Notes: generated by a model from the sequence alone, not told the origin. 64,000 nucleotides of DNA from JACKDW01 sp964621785 (GCA_964621785.1 CAZUPD010000031.1:1-64000); one strand, 5' to 3'; counted from the first letter of the stretch, positions 20,054 to 29,301 are shown. Translations and numbers: made by a program.

Positions 20054-21820
20054 ATGTCGATCTGCAAGATTGTCCTTGAATTTACCCGGGTCGACCAAGC
20101 CAGCGATCCGTATGCCTTCCGTTATGCGCCTCAGGACTACCTTCTGAGGACACCTGGAGGTGGATTTGAGGAAGCCACACTCAGCTGGGACCAGGACCTC
20201 CTCAACGACCTTCAACAGGTCCAAGAGCCAGGTCGTGACCCCGCGGTCCTCCACCGGATCGGCGAAGAGCTCCGCAAGTTCCTCGCCCCCGCCGGTTGGG
20301 GGATCCACGAGCAGACGATCTTGCGGGCCGTTCGCGAAGGGGTTCCGGTCTACCTCACCATTCGCTCCGCCGCTGCTGAGCTCTACACATTGCCCTGGGA
20401 ACTACTCACAATCAAGTCGACCGGTCAATTGATCGGTAGCATGCCCGGCGTCTTGATCCGCTACGAGTGGCCCGGAACCCAAACGGCGCCCACCCACGAA
20501 GACCAGGGCATTGGCCGCGTCCTGGTGGCGTGGTCGGCTGCAGCGGGGCCTGTCCCCTCGGACGAGCATATTGCCGCGATCAGCCACGCGGACCTCGAAC
20601 AGTCACACTTCGACCCCGAGCGTGACATCATTGAACATGCAACCTTTGGCCGGATCGCCGATGAAATCGACCGTGCCGAACGCCAAGGGCCCCCTGTACG
20701 TGTACTCCATCTCCTGTGCCACGGGGCAGCTCAGGGCTCGACTTTTGGCCTCGCGCTCGACGGAGAATCCCCCGAAGACGGGCTCGTCGTCGTCGATCCC
20801 GGACGGCTGCAACAACTTCTCGCCCCCCACGCCGACATGATTCGACTGGTGGTTTTGTCCGCCTGCGACAGCGGCAACGCGGGCGAGCTCGGCAATCATC
20901 TCGGCAGTGTGGCACAAATGCTCCATCGAGCAGGTCTCGCTTCAGTCGTCGCCTCGAGATTTCCGCTGAGCGTTCCAGGTTCCGAGCGACTGACCAAATC
21001 TCTGTATGAGCAACTATGTACACCTGGAGGAACGGTCGAAGATGCGTTCCTCGCGGCCCGACGAACACTCTCACACGATGCCCGCCAGCTCGACTGGGCC
21101 AGCATCCAATTGTACGCACGTGAGGAGGACGGCCTGCAAGGAGCCATCCTCGCCCCCGTTGTGGACGAGGGAACGGACGGCCGCGAACCGGAAAGCTCAT
21201 TCGCCTATCCGTCGGTCCTCACCCCGAAGAAGAACACCTACGTCGACATCATCCTCGGCCTCGGAGCAATTGCATTGGTTGTCGGTCTCGTGGTGTTTTT
21301 TGCCATCAAAAACCCACCCGAAGACGAAACGTTCTACGACAACCCAGCCGATCACACCGAGGGCTCCAAAACTACCGACCGAGATACGAGACAAGGAACG
21401 ACCGCGGGTGCGACGACCGAGACCGTCTCGACGGGATCGACGACCGAGGACGACGACACGACGACAGGCAAGGACGATCCATCGACCACGGGTCAGCCCG
21501 AAAAACCTGTATCAACAACAAAAACGGTACGCACAACCAATACAAACACAGCGAGCTCTGGCACCCCAGGGAAATGTCCCGCGCGCCTTGAAGGTACGAT
21601 CAAAAACGCCTTGGCGACCGGTGGTGGTGGGACAGGTCAAGCCAAGATCACCGTGAAGCTCACCATCGACCCGTCTGGTACCTACAAGGTGAACAGTGCC
21701 AACGGCGCTCCGAACGCAAAGAGCATTGTTACCAATAAACTCGACCAAGTCAGTGAGTCGTCGATTCGAAGGTCTGGAATCAAAAAGCCATGCAAGATGA
21801 CGTATACTTGGACCATGTAG
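20054..21820 (+). CDS. Membrane-anchored CHAT-domain protein
   Basis: The 588-residue protein opens with the same pre-CHAT region as its neighbour (LPWELL, GVLIRYEWP), then a CHAT caspase-like peptidase domain with His223 (HLLCHG) and Cys271 (LSACDSG) both intact. One membrane helix follows at about 397-418, then a Thr/Asp/Glu-rich linker of roughly 85 residues and a C-terminal domain with two cysteines (CPARLEGTIKNAL ... KKPCKMTYTW) that resembles TonB-type C-terminal domains of myxobacterial envelope proteins. The topology puts the peptidase in the cytoplasm and the small domain in the periplasm, so the protein could relay an envelope signal to a protease. Its stop lies inside the next gene (31-base overlap). 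Paralogy with the first CHAT domain is clear from the shared blocks. Confidence 0.85.
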   Translation: MSICKIVLEFTRVDQASDPYAFRYAPQDYLLRTPGGGFEEATLSWDQDLLNDLQQVQEPGRDPAVLHRIGEELRKFLAPAGWGIHEQTILRAVREGVPVYLTIRSAAAELYTLPWELLTIKSTGQLIGSMPGVLIRYEWPGTQTAPTHEDQGIGRVLVAWSAAAGPVPSDEHIAAISHADLEQSHFDPERDIIEHATFGRIADEIDRAERQGPPVRVLHLLCHGAAQGSTFGLALDGESPEDGLVVVDPGRLQQLLAPHADMIRLVVLSACDSGNAGELGNHLGSVAQMLHRAGLASVVASRFPLSVPGSERLTKSLYEQLCTPGGTVEDAFLAARRTLSHDARQLDWASIQLYAREEDGLQGAILAPVVDEGTDGREPESSFAYPSVLTPKKNTYVDIILGLGAIALVVGLVVFFAIKNPPEDETFYDNPADHTEGSKTTDRDTRQGTTAGATTETVSTGSTTEDDDTTTGKDDPSTTGQPEKPVSTTKTVRTTNTNTASSGTPGKCPARLEGTIKNALATGGGGTGQAKITVKLTIDPSGTYKVNSANGAPNAKSIVTNKLDQVSESSIRRSGIKKPCKMTYTWTM

Positions 21821-24603
21821 CCCGGGCTCGTTGGCTACCCTGTCCCCGAGGACATGCCGTTTTGCCAGTCTTTGTATCGCTGATTGTTACCGTCGTTGGT
21901 TGGTTGTTATTCGCCGCTCCCGTTCAGGCCCAAGGGCCGGACGCAAGCGGGACCCTCGCACTCCCACGCCAGCCCGAGGGCCCGCAGGAATCGGTTGCGG
22001 CCCCCGAGCCGGTCGCCCCCTCCAAAGCCGGCCAACAGGCCTGTTTGGTCGCGTGGAGCCTCACCGGGCTGACCATCGAACAGCGCCGGCTCCTGTACCA
22101 AGCGTGTATGGGCACTGCTCCGACCACGGATCTACAAGCATTGATCTTTCGCCTCGTGTCATTTCCTGATTGGCGCGCGGGCACACTGGCAGTCTTACTC
22201 CACCGTCTCGGGCCGTCGATCTCGCTCCACGCCGACACCGCCACGCCAGCGATGTTGCCTGCAATCGCCCGCATCGAGGAAAAGATCGACAAACGTCTCG
22301 TCCGCGACAAGGTGCTCGCGGGTGTCAACGCCGAAGGCCATCCTTGTAGCAACCTGCGCACAGATATCAAAAATTACTTTCTCGACCTCGCCGAAGGCTC
22401 AATCCCAGCTCCGCCATTCGCGAGTTATACCCTCGGAGATGCCGATCGTTGCCTAGGTGTGACCGACGAGGACATCTCCCAGGTCCACCTGCTGACCGTT
22501 CGGGCAGATGATCTCGACAGCCTTTTTGTCAGTGCAGGTACAACGACTCACGCGCGCCTACGCTGGCTCGAACGCAAGGATTTTGTCGAGTTCGAGGGCC
22601 ACCAGCTGGCTGTTGTGGCCGTTCCCCGCGGAGCGCCTGTCACCCTGCGCGGCCTGGCAAAAAACCAGGAACTCCCCATCGTTTGGCACGGGATTGTGAC
22701 CCATGACCAGACGGTGTGGAACAAACCGTTCTCCCTGGGATGCATCAGTCTTTCGGCCCGCGTCGACAACAAAACCACCCTCTTACTCGACGGTCATCCG
22801 CTCACGAGCGAACAATCGATCAGCCAGCGCATCGTCAACGTCGGTCCGGGTGATCATGAGCTCATCGCCATCGAATGTTACGACACGGCCGATGGAAAGA
22901 CCTGTCGGGTACGGTACCGAGAAGTCGCGCAACAAAGTGTACGCACAACAACTCGAAACCTGTGCGAAGATCTCCGCCTCGACCTCAAGCAACAGGACAC
23001 CGTATCCCTGCTCGGGGTGACGACACGTGACAGCTGCGAAGGTTCGACCGTGTGGCCCGGTGACATCGAAGAAGGGGCTGTCCGGGCGTTGCGCGAGCGC
23101 GAAGCGGCTACCGGGCGCTCATTCAAAGACCTCGCGGCCTATGCCACGCTCACCGGAGCGCTCGGCAGCCTCAAGAATCAACTCAATCCCGAAGACGGCA
23201 AAATCTCAGGGGCAACCACCGGCGCCGATGGATTGGACCTGCTCGGGTCTGCTGCCAAGGAAGCCTGGCGCCAGGGGATCGACAGTCTTGTCTCGCTGGA
23301 CCTTCGCTGTATCAACAACAATCAAGATGGCTCGACGAGCTTCTCGCTCGCCGCCAAGTTGGTCTCGGTTCGCGAGGTATTCCAGCGTCAACGCGGCGAC
23401 CTCGAGGGACTCAACCTCGACCAGTTTATCCGCCAGGAGACGGTGAGTTTCGACGACCCGTCGCTGATCAACGGTTCGGTCGAGCGTGTGATCGACCGTC
23501 TGTTTGGCCTCCCACACATTCAATTTCTCAACAATAGCCGACGGATTTCCTATCGCGAAAAACTCGATATTCGGGTCGCGTCGTACGGAGGGGCGAACCA
23601 CAACAAAAAGTCCAACGACCCCTACACGCGTGCCGAATACGCGGCTGCCAAACCCATTGTCGAGGCGCGGCGCGTCAGTATCGGTCGTCGCGACAGTGCC
23701 CCCCCGATCTGCCGCGAACTTGAGACCACAGAGTACTTCAGTACAGAGCTCGGCCAACGCGTCGAGAAACTGTTCGAGGCCGCTCCGCGACTGCCGATTG
23801 TCAAGGCCGAGGTTGTCGCAAGCGAACGCACGCTCGACTATTCCAACCGCGCCAGCGTCAAGGTCTATCGCGTCAATGTCCGAGCACCACGGCCGCTGAT
23901 CTACCTGATGATCGCCAGATGGCCAAAGGGACATCCTCTTGCGGGAAAAATCGCCGATGCGACGTGTTCCGAACTCTATGTACAGACAAATGAATTTTGG
24001 GGTGATGTGGGGGTTACAGGCGGCATTGGACTACACTCCAACCTGCCTGGGTCTCCGCAAATCCTCTATGTGCGTGCCCGCTTTGGCCAGACCTATTATC
24101 GTCCACTACCGTTCTTGGGCTTCGGTTGGTCCGGAGGGTACGCATTCCAACGCTCCCAGATCGCCGACGGACTACCTTCGTGGGTCGACGTAGGAGCTCC
24201 CCCAGAGGGTAGTACCGATCCCCTCGTGTGGGCCCGCCATTCTCTCCTAGTCGGCCCCACGGTCGAGGCTCGAACCCGGTGGCCGACAATCCCCGTCGAG
24301 CTGCGGGCACGCTTTATGCCGGCGCTCAATACCGGGTTCCTCGATATCTCGAACATCAACCCGAACTACATGAACTTCTTAGGAACAACCTCGGACGACA
24401 CCACAACACTTGCGGATATCGGGTTGGATCTCTTCCTCGACCTCACGTTTAGTGTGCAAGCGAAGCGCGTGAACATCAACTCTGGGCTCATGTTGGGGCT
24501 CGGAAGTCTCGACGACTGGATCGTCGGATCCAAGCGGGCGATCGTCACGAACGGGGCGAACCTCTTTATTGGCTTCAACCTCGGAATCGGAGGAGTCTTA
24601 TGA
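21790..24603 (+). CDS. Large exported protein, possible outer-membrane barrel at its C-terminus
   Basis: A 937-residue protein I do not recognise. Residues 27-48 are a strong export signal ending in APVQAQ. After a Pro/Glu-rich linker there is a long region without known motifs, with paired cysteines, and the last 200 residues alternate polar and hydrophobic residues with many aromatic and Gly positions (for example VTGGIGLHSNLPG and NINSGLMLGLGS), as in outer-membrane beta-barrels. The ATG at 21790 overlaps the CHAT gene by 31 bases; a TTG at about 21865, 10 bases after GAGG, would give a more usual signal-peptide length. It is followed by the lipoprotein gene with a 4-base ATGA overlap, so the two are probably co-translated. 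A role as the outer-envelope part of the CHAT system is inferred from position only. Confidence 0.7.
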   Translation: MQDDVYLDHVARARWLPCPRGHAVLPVFVSLIVTVVGWLLFAAPVQAQGPDASGTLALPRQPEGPQESVAAPEPVAPSKAGQQACLVAWSLTGLTIEQRRLLYQACMGTAPTTDLQALIFRLVSFPDWRAGTLAVLLHRLGPSISLHADTATPAMLPAIARIEEKIDKRLVRDKVLAGVNAEGHPCSNLRTDIKNYFLDLAEGSIPAPPFASYTLGDADRCLGVTDEDISQVHLLTVRADDLDSLFVSAGTTTHARLRWLERKDFVEFEGHQLAVVAVPRGAPVTLRGLAKNQELPIVWHGIVTHDQTVWNKPFSLGCISLSARVDNKTTLLLDGHPLTSEQSISQRIVNVGPGDHELIAIECYDTADGKTCRVRYREVAQQSVRTTTRNLCEDLRLDLKQQDTVSLLGVTTRDSCEGSTVWPGDIEEGAVRALREREAATGRSFKDLAAYATLTGALGSLKNQLNPEDGKISGATTGADGLDLLGSAAKEAWRQGIDSLVSLDLRCINNNQDGSTSFSLAAKLVSVREVFQRQRGDLEGLNLDQFIRQETVSFDDPSLINGSVERVIDRLFGLPHIQFLNNSRRISYREKLDIRVASYGGANHNKKSNDPYTRAEYAAAKPIVEARRVSIGRRDSAPPICRELETTEYFSTELGQRVEKLFEAAPRLPIVKAEVVASERTLDYSNRASVKVYRVNVRAPRPLIYLMIARWPKGHPLAGKIADATCSELYVQTNEFWGDVGVTGGIGLHSNLPGSPQILYVRARFGQTYYRPLPFLGFGWSGGYAFQRSQIADGLPSWVDVGAPPEGSTDPLVWARHSLLVGPTVEARTRWPTIPVELRARFMPALNTGFLDISNINPNYMNFLGTTSDDTTTLADIGLDLFLDLTFSVQAKRVNINSGLMLGLGSLDDWIVGSKRAIVTNGANLFIGFNLGIGGVL

Positions 24604-25967
24604 CAATGCGGACCCATGTACTGCTGGCCGGTATGGCGGCGGGTCTGTTGTTACAAACAACCTGTTCAAACTCGACACCGGAACAACTGACGAGTGCGGA
24701 GTGTGTGGAAGCCTGTGCCTATGCTGATCGCTGCGGGTTTCTCCCCTCGGCACTCGGTTGGAATGAAGAAGGTGATACCTATCTCGCCCGGCTCAATTGT
24801 GAATCCCGCTGCCAGCAAACCCGGCGAGGCTCCGATATTTCCACCGCGATTCTCACGTGTCTGAGTGAGGAAGTCGGCGCCCAGTCTCGCGAATGGTGCG
24901 ACGATGAGGGTAGTGACTTCCATCGGTGTGGATATGCAAGTAAATGTCTCGAGCTTGCTTCCGACACATACGATGTCAAAAACGCGATCGGAGAGGCTGA
25001 AATCTTATTTACACTCCTCCCGCAGGATGTCTACGATTTCTACTTTACAATGGATGGGTTTAAGTCGACCGTCGAACTTCAGCTGGAGGACCCTCCGAGC
25101 GGGATCACATGTGAACCTGCACTGTGCAGCGATGAACAATGTGCAATCACAGCGAACAACGAAGGTAGCATTTTTTGCGATCCCCGCCTTTGTACGGTCT
25201 CTGTGTTTTCGACCCAGCAAGAATGCAACCGCCTCGGGGTAACCGAACTAGAGGTCGGTGTCATGCGCTACCCGTTTTGCACCTGCGATGACACGATCAA
25301 CGATGGTCGCAGCGATCAATGCGATTTGGTCAAAGGCGAATCATGCCCGTGCGACCCCGGCTGCGACCCGACCTTTGAGCCAGAGCTGACGGTGATCGGT
25401 TCCCAACACCTCGGGGAGGTCGACAATGACCAACAAACGACCAGTATCTGCACTCTCGCCAGTGATATCCCGATACCCGACGACATTCATCGCATCGACC
25501 CTGGGCCGGCGATTCCCTACATTCGCATTCGCGGCGAGTTAACACTCGAAGACCTGTTGGCCATCGGTCTCGACCCGCGTCAGGATGGATACGAGCCCGT
25601 GTTCCACAGCGTTGCCGCAACAGATACCGATACCGACACGGATTCCGATACCACCGGACCTCCGATGACGGGAACCGACACGGACAGCGACACAAGTCCA
25701 CCGACGACTGGAACAACCGAGGACGGAACCGGGACGATGGAGCCCACCACAGGTGGCATGACCGACAGTGCAACAAGCACAGGCACGGACACTGGAGAAC
25801 CTGAAGAGCTCAATATGGTCTTTTCCTACTGTTGGCAATTCCGGGGACCGACACTGTTGATACGGGCGGGTAAAAACCGTGTCATCGTGCCGCTCCCGAG
25901 CCTGAAGTATCTCGAAGACACCTATGAGTCAAACCCGAACTTTGCCCCCACGCCCTGCCTCGAATAG
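24600..25967 (+). CDS. Cysteine-rich exported protein, probable lipoprotein
   Basis: 455 residues. The N-terminus (MTMRTHVLLAGMAAGLLLQTTC) is a signal peptide ending in a Cys with a weak lipobox. The next 300 residues hold more than 20 cysteines spaced as in secreted disulfide-rich modules, without a family I recognise. A Thr/Asp/Ser linker (about 340-400, TDTDTDSDTTGPP-like) leads to a short C-terminal segment with one more Cys pair. The ATG overlaps the upstream stop as ATGA, and GGAGGA lies 5 bases before it, an excellent ribosome site. Linkers of this type are frequent in exported proteins of Nannocystis-like myxobacteria. No enzymatic motif is visible; a surface-exposed recognition or structural role is possible. 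Confidence 0.7.
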   Translation: MTMRTHVLLAGMAAGLLLQTTCSNSTPEQLTSAECVEACAYADRCGFLPSALGWNEEGDTYLARLNCESRCQQTRRGSDISTAILTCLSEEVGAQSREWCDDEGSDFHRCGYASKCLELASDTYDVKNAIGEAEILFTLLPQDVYDFYFTMDGFKSTVELQLEDPPSGITCEPALCSDEQCAITANNEGSIFCDPRLCTVSVFSTQQECNRLGVTELEVGVMRYPFCTCDDTINDGRSDQCDLVKGESCPCDPGCDPTFEPELTVIGSQHLGEVDNDQQTTSICTLASDIPIPDDIHRIDPGPAIPYIRIRGELTLEDLLAIGLDPRQDGYEPVFHSVAATDTDTDTDSDTTGPPMTGTDTDSDTSPPTTGTTEDGTGTMEPTTGGMTDSATSTGTDTGEPEELNMVFSYCWQFRGPTLLIRAGKNRVIVPLPSLKYLEDTYESNPNFAPTPCLE

Positions 25968-25989
25968 ACAGAACCATGAGTGAGGAATC

Positions 25990-26841
25990 ATGAGATCAGC
26001 TCGTGCCTACAACCGAATCCTGCGAAAAAATTTTCATATGCATGCGGCCTGGATGCCGATTGTCACCGAATTTAGGCTCGGCGACTATGGCCTGTTCCGC
26101 CGTGGTGTGTTTGTACCGCTCGGCAACATCAGCGAGTTCGGCGTCACCATCAAAACGCTCCCGGGGCGTTCGGCCAAACTCGACTTTGTCAGCAGCAGTG
26201 CCTCTGTCGTGCAATTCGCGGCAGGAGGCGAGGTCACGGTCCTACCCGGTGACGACGACGTCGGCGGCAAGCTCGAGCTCACCTTTTCACGCGCGGGCTC
26301 GTTCTTGTTGAAAGCCGGAGAGCTGACATCCGAGCGTATCGAAAACATCGCAGAGATTACAAATTCACTTCGTACTGCCCGGCGACGCAAGGACGGCCCG
26401 CGGTGGCGTACGCGATACAAAGTTGTCGGCGAAATCTTCCGCGGGGAAAATGTGACGATCATCGCCACCCGTTCACGCAATACAGGGATTACCTTTAGCG
26501 GCCAAGTCGGCGCCCTCAAGAAGTTCAATGCCGGATCGATCGACAGCTCGCTCGATATGTCGCTCAACAAACAAGTCGATATCCAGTTGCGCGGTGAGCA
26601 GGGCTGCGTCGGGCTCGGCCTATTCCGCGTGCGTGTGTCTGGTATCGCGGCGGTTAATTTTTCTGAGACCGACATGGCGGAATCTCAGGTTCTCGATCCC
26701 GACACGGGCGAGCTGTTCGAACTCACCGAAGAAGCACTGTGGGATGTCGACGATATTGAGGACGACGATATTGACGACGATGAGCGCGCACGTCTCCCAC
26801 CCGATGTGGCAAGTGACGACGCACTCGAGAGTGCGAACTAA
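25990..26841 (+). CDS. Conserved-looking protein of unknown function in the CHAT cluster
   Basis: A 283-residue protein with no signal peptide or membrane helix. It looks like a beta-rich globular protein (FGVTIKTLPGRSAKLDFV, GGEVTVLPGDDD, LELTFSRAGSFLLKAG) ending in a strongly acidic tail (DVDDIEDDDIDDDERARL). No family is recognised. The start is supported by GAGGA 5 bases before the ATG, and only 22 bases separate it from the lipoprotein gene, so it belongs to the same transcript. A cytoplasmic accessory or cargo-like role is possible; the acidic tail could be a docking site. Confidence 0.65.
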   Translation: MRSARAYNRILRKNFHMHAAWMPIVTEFRLGDYGLFRRGVFVPLGNISEFGVTIKTLPGRSAKLDFVSSSASVVQFAAGGEVTVLPGDDDVGGKLELTFSRAGSFLLKAGELTSERIENIAEITNSLRTARRRKDGPRWRTRYKVVGEIFRGENVTIIATRSRNTGITFSGQVGALKKFNAGSIDSSLDMSLNKQVDIQLRGEQGCVGLGLFRVRVSGIAAVNFSETDMAESQVLDPDTGELFELTEEALWDVDDIEDDDIDDDERARLPPDVASDDALESAN

Positions 26842-26969
26842 ATATGTACACCCAGACGGCGAGCTATTCATATGACTGATTATCCATGTTGTAGGGGACA
26901 CCTTACCTGGATGATCCCTGAAGCTTGCAAGGCTACGTACAACAACACTTTCTGAGGTACTTTCGAACC

Positions 26970-27893
26970 ATGCGGGGAATTGCTGTGTTGGCTGGTTTAG
27001 CGATCTGCGGGGCTGCGATCTTTTGGCTGCTGATTTCCGGTGAAGGAAACGTCGTCGGCTCCGAAAGCATCGAGCTCGACACCGCCACCGTCGCAGTCGG
27101 CACAGATCTCAACCTCGGGAACATCGTCTACGAGCGCCTCGAAGTCGAAAAGTTCGACAAAAGTGGTACATACAAAGTCATTTCGCTGAGCTTTGAACTC
27201 GATGGAGAGCTCCTCGTTGGATATTCGCCCGGTATCAAGTATGTATGCGCAATTTCCGATGGACTGTATACAAACGGGTTTGTCCACTATGGGAATCGCG
27301 CCACAGACAATCACCTCGAACCACAGTTCGGGCTTTCTGCGATCAATGAGGTTATGCGTGTGAGTGGTGGCGAGCCTCGGGCGTGCGAGTTTACCCTCCG
27401 GCTACGCGCCCGTGGATCCGGTGATCCGTCGCAGCGAGAGACAAAGCCTCTTGCAACGTTGTGCTACCAAAAATCGAAGGTATCACTTACCGATGGAGCA
27501 TGTCCCGAGGGCTTGATCGTACGCAAGCCGAGCAGTGGCCAGCTCTTGTCCGCCCGCATACTCGATGTCCACCCCGTTCCGCAATCCTACGGGGACGTCA
27601 TGATGGCCTTCGGAAGCGCCCTCACCCTGCACGCTCCACTTCCAGGGGGGAAAGTCCAGGTCGAACACAAAGTTGTATGCGCAGGAACCCCCTCAACCAT
27701 CTCATTCGGCCGCAGCCACTTCAACGACGTGATTCCGGGAGAGTCGATCTGGTTCCAGGGCACAGCCGAAACCGGGACGCAGCCCGCGGACCAATGCAGT
27801 ATCGAGGTCTACCTCACCACAGACGAGCAAACCACAACCCTGGCGCATTACTGCTATCAAGCCGAACGTGGCGTGCGCGAGGGCGGTTGCTAG
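26970..27893 (+). CDS. Single-pass membrane-anchored protein, last gene of the CHAT cluster
   Basis: A 307-residue protein with one N-terminal membrane helix (about residues 4-22, IAVLAGLAICGAAIFWLLIS) and a mainly beta extracytoplasmic part with six or seven cysteines placed in pairs (FVHYGNRATDNHLEP, CEFTLRLRARGSG, QCSIEVYLTTDE). No family is recognised. The open frame extends to a TTG at 26925; the ATG at 26970 is preferred because it directly precedes the membrane anchor, with GAGG about 13 bases upstream. The 128-base gap after the previous gene is the largest in the cluster, so it may have its own promoter. It ends 29 bases before the convergent channel gene. Confidence 0.6.
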   Translation: MRGIAVLAGLAICGAAIFWLLISGEGNVVGSESIELDTATVAVGTDLNLGNIVYERLEVEKFDKSGTYKVISLSFELDGELLVGYSPGIKYVCAISDGLYTNGFVHYGNRATDNHLEPQFGLSAINEVMRVSGGEPRACEFTLRLRARGSGDPSQRETKPLATLCYQKSKVSLTDGACPEGLIVRKPSSGQLLSARILDVHPVPQSYGDVMMAFGSALTLHAPLPGGKVQVEHKVVCAGTPSTISFGRSHFNDVIPGESIWFQGTAETGTQPADQCSIEVYLTTDEQTTTLAHYCYQAERGVREGGC

Positions 27894-27922
27894 CCACGCT
27901 TTTTGCAAATACACAAAAAATA

Positions 27923-28828
27923 TTAAGTCTCGACCGGTGTCGTCACATGAAATTTACGATAGTCGACATGCAATACACCCTCACTCGGTCGACTCAAGAT
28001 GTCGACAAAGCGATGATCGTGGCGGACGTCTGTCATGTTGTAGGTGTGGTAGCTGTGAATCGGCTGGGAAAAATCCTCATCGATTCCACTGAGTGCGACG
28101 ATGATATTGACCCGCTGCTGGCGTAGCTCTTCTAGCACCCCCTCGCCAAAGAGTGGACTTTCTTCGTCGATCGGATGCATCACCGTCCACGTCATCCAAA
28201 ACACTGCCGTTTGCTCGCGCCGTAACTTGAGCGGAATCTGGCGACTGAGCGTCTCACCCTCGTCGGTGGTCTCCACGAGAATGATGGATACACTGATTCG
28301 GGCTTCAACGATCCGATTGTGCCGCCAATTGGCGAGGCGAAACATCAGGTGCGGCACGCCATTGCGCGGGGCAATGACGATCGGTTGCGAGAACAATACT
28401 TTGGCTGTCGGCCGGGAAAATTTTGCAAACGTCAGCCCGGTTACGACGGCTGTCCACAGCATCCCGAGGGTCGCTTCGAGGGTGACAAGCACGTCGGCAT
28501 AGGTCGTCGCCGGCACCATGCCGCCGTACCCGATGGTGGCGAGGGTCTGGACCGAAAAGAAAAATGCGTCGTGGACCGAAGAGTTGTCTGGCGAGGTGAT
28601 CGACCCGGGCTGAAGCAGGTAAAGCCCGGCAAACAATCCGTTGATCAGTAAAAGCGACAGCACGATCGTGGCGAAAAACCGCTTCCATGTGCAGGTAATC
28701 AGCACGTGGTACATGTCGCCGGAAAACATTCCGCGGCGCTGTCCGATCGTGCGAACCATACGAAACGGTCGCCGGGGTTGCGAAAAACGAATCGGTTGAG
28801 AGCTCTGCTCGTCGGCCGTAGGCGCCAT
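27923..28828 (-). CDS. Inward-rectifier potassium channel, KirBac type
   Basis: A 301-residue channel subunit: first membrane helix FFATIVLSLLLINGLFAGLYLL, pore helix and selectivity filter SVQTLATIGYGGMVP, second helix VTLEATLGMLWTAVVTGLTFAKFSRP, then the C-terminal IRK immunoglobulin-like cytoplasmic domain (VLFSQPIVIAPRNGVPHLMFRLAN). The TIGYG filter and the FSRP linker to the cytoplasmic domain are characteristic of the Kir family, which forms tetrameric K+ channels gated by lipids or ligands. The frame runs to a TTG at 28858, but the ATG at 28828 with GAGAG just upstream is the better start. Convergent with the CHAT cluster; divergent from the DUF2061 gene across a very AT-rich region. 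Confidence 0.9.
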   Translation of the reverse strand: MAPTADEQSSQPIRFSQPRRPFRMVRTIGQRRGMFSGDMYHVLITCTWKRFFATIVLSLLLINGLFAGLYLLQPGSITSPDNSSVHDAFFFSVQTLATIGYGGMVPATTYADVLVTLEATLGMLWTAVVTGLTFAKFSRPTAKVLFSQPIVIAPRNGVPHLMFRLANWRHNRIVEARISVSIILVETTDEGETLSRQIPLKLRREQTAVFWMTWTVMHPIDEESPLFGEGVLEELRQQRVNIIVALSGIDEDFSQPIHSYHTYNMTDVRHDHRFVDILSRPSEGVLHVDYRKFHVTTPVET

Positions 28829-28858
28829 GACTCTCGCGAGTGTAGCGCCGTGACCCAA

Positions 28859-29034
28859 CTTTATTTTACGGTTTATATTCGGAAATTAAGAAAACAGAAA
28901 AACTCTAAAAAGTGATTCTATCTAAACAGATAGAGGTTCTCCCCGATCTCGTAGTCAAAATACCGAGTATTTCACGGTACCGCACCGTTTGTATTTTCAG
29001 CGGTAAGCTTCACACTCAGCCGAGGAGTCATCCG
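28859..29034. promoter_or_regulatory. AT-rich divergent promoter region with two palindromes
   Basis: This 176-base gap between the Kir and DUF2061 genes is much more AT-rich than its surroundings. It holds a hairpin, CTATCT at 28918-28923 with AGATAG at 28928-28933, and a palindrome, AATAC at 28959-28963 with GTATT at 28967-28971. Either may be an operator; the TetR-type gene at 29302 is the nearest candidate regulator. Confidence 0.35.
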
Positions 29035-29271
29035 ATGGAAAGCAAACGCCGGAGCTGGACCAAGGCCATGAGTTGGCGACTGATCGCCGTGACGATCACA
29101 TCGACAGTCGGGTACGTTGTCACCGATAGCGCGAGCTTTGCCCTGTCGATCGGGCTCGCAGATTCACTGATCAAAATCTTCGCCTACTACCTCCACGAGC
29201 GTACGTGGTTGTCGATCCCCTACGGTCGCGTCGAGGTCCCACCACAGCAAGTGCCCCAGCGCAGCACCTAG
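29035..29271 (+). CDS. DUF2061 small membrane protein
   Basis: The 78-residue product matches the DUF2061 family over its whole length: a basic N-terminus with the conserved W-R in MSWRLIAVTITST, two hydrophobic segments (RLIAVTITSTVGYVVT and FALSIGLADSLIKIFAYY) and the conserved YYLHERTW block. The family is found as predicted inner-membrane proteins of unknown function. The ATG at 29035 is chosen because GAGGAG lies 7-8 bases upstream; the frame stays open further upstream through AT-rich non-coding sequence. It may be regulated by the palindromes in the promoter region just before it. Confidence 0.85.
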   Translation: MESKRRSWTKAMSWRLIAVTITSTVGYVVTDSASFALSIGLADSLIKIFAYYLHERTWLSIPYGRVEVPPQQVPQRST

Positions 29272-29301
29272 CCCAATCGAGAGCTGCAGCAAACGATGTA
29301 C

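Noticed and set aside
26925..26969. TTG start for the last gene of the CHAT cluster
   Set aside because: The extra 15 residues precede the membrane anchor with no ribosome site. The ATG at 26970 fits better, though this is not certain.
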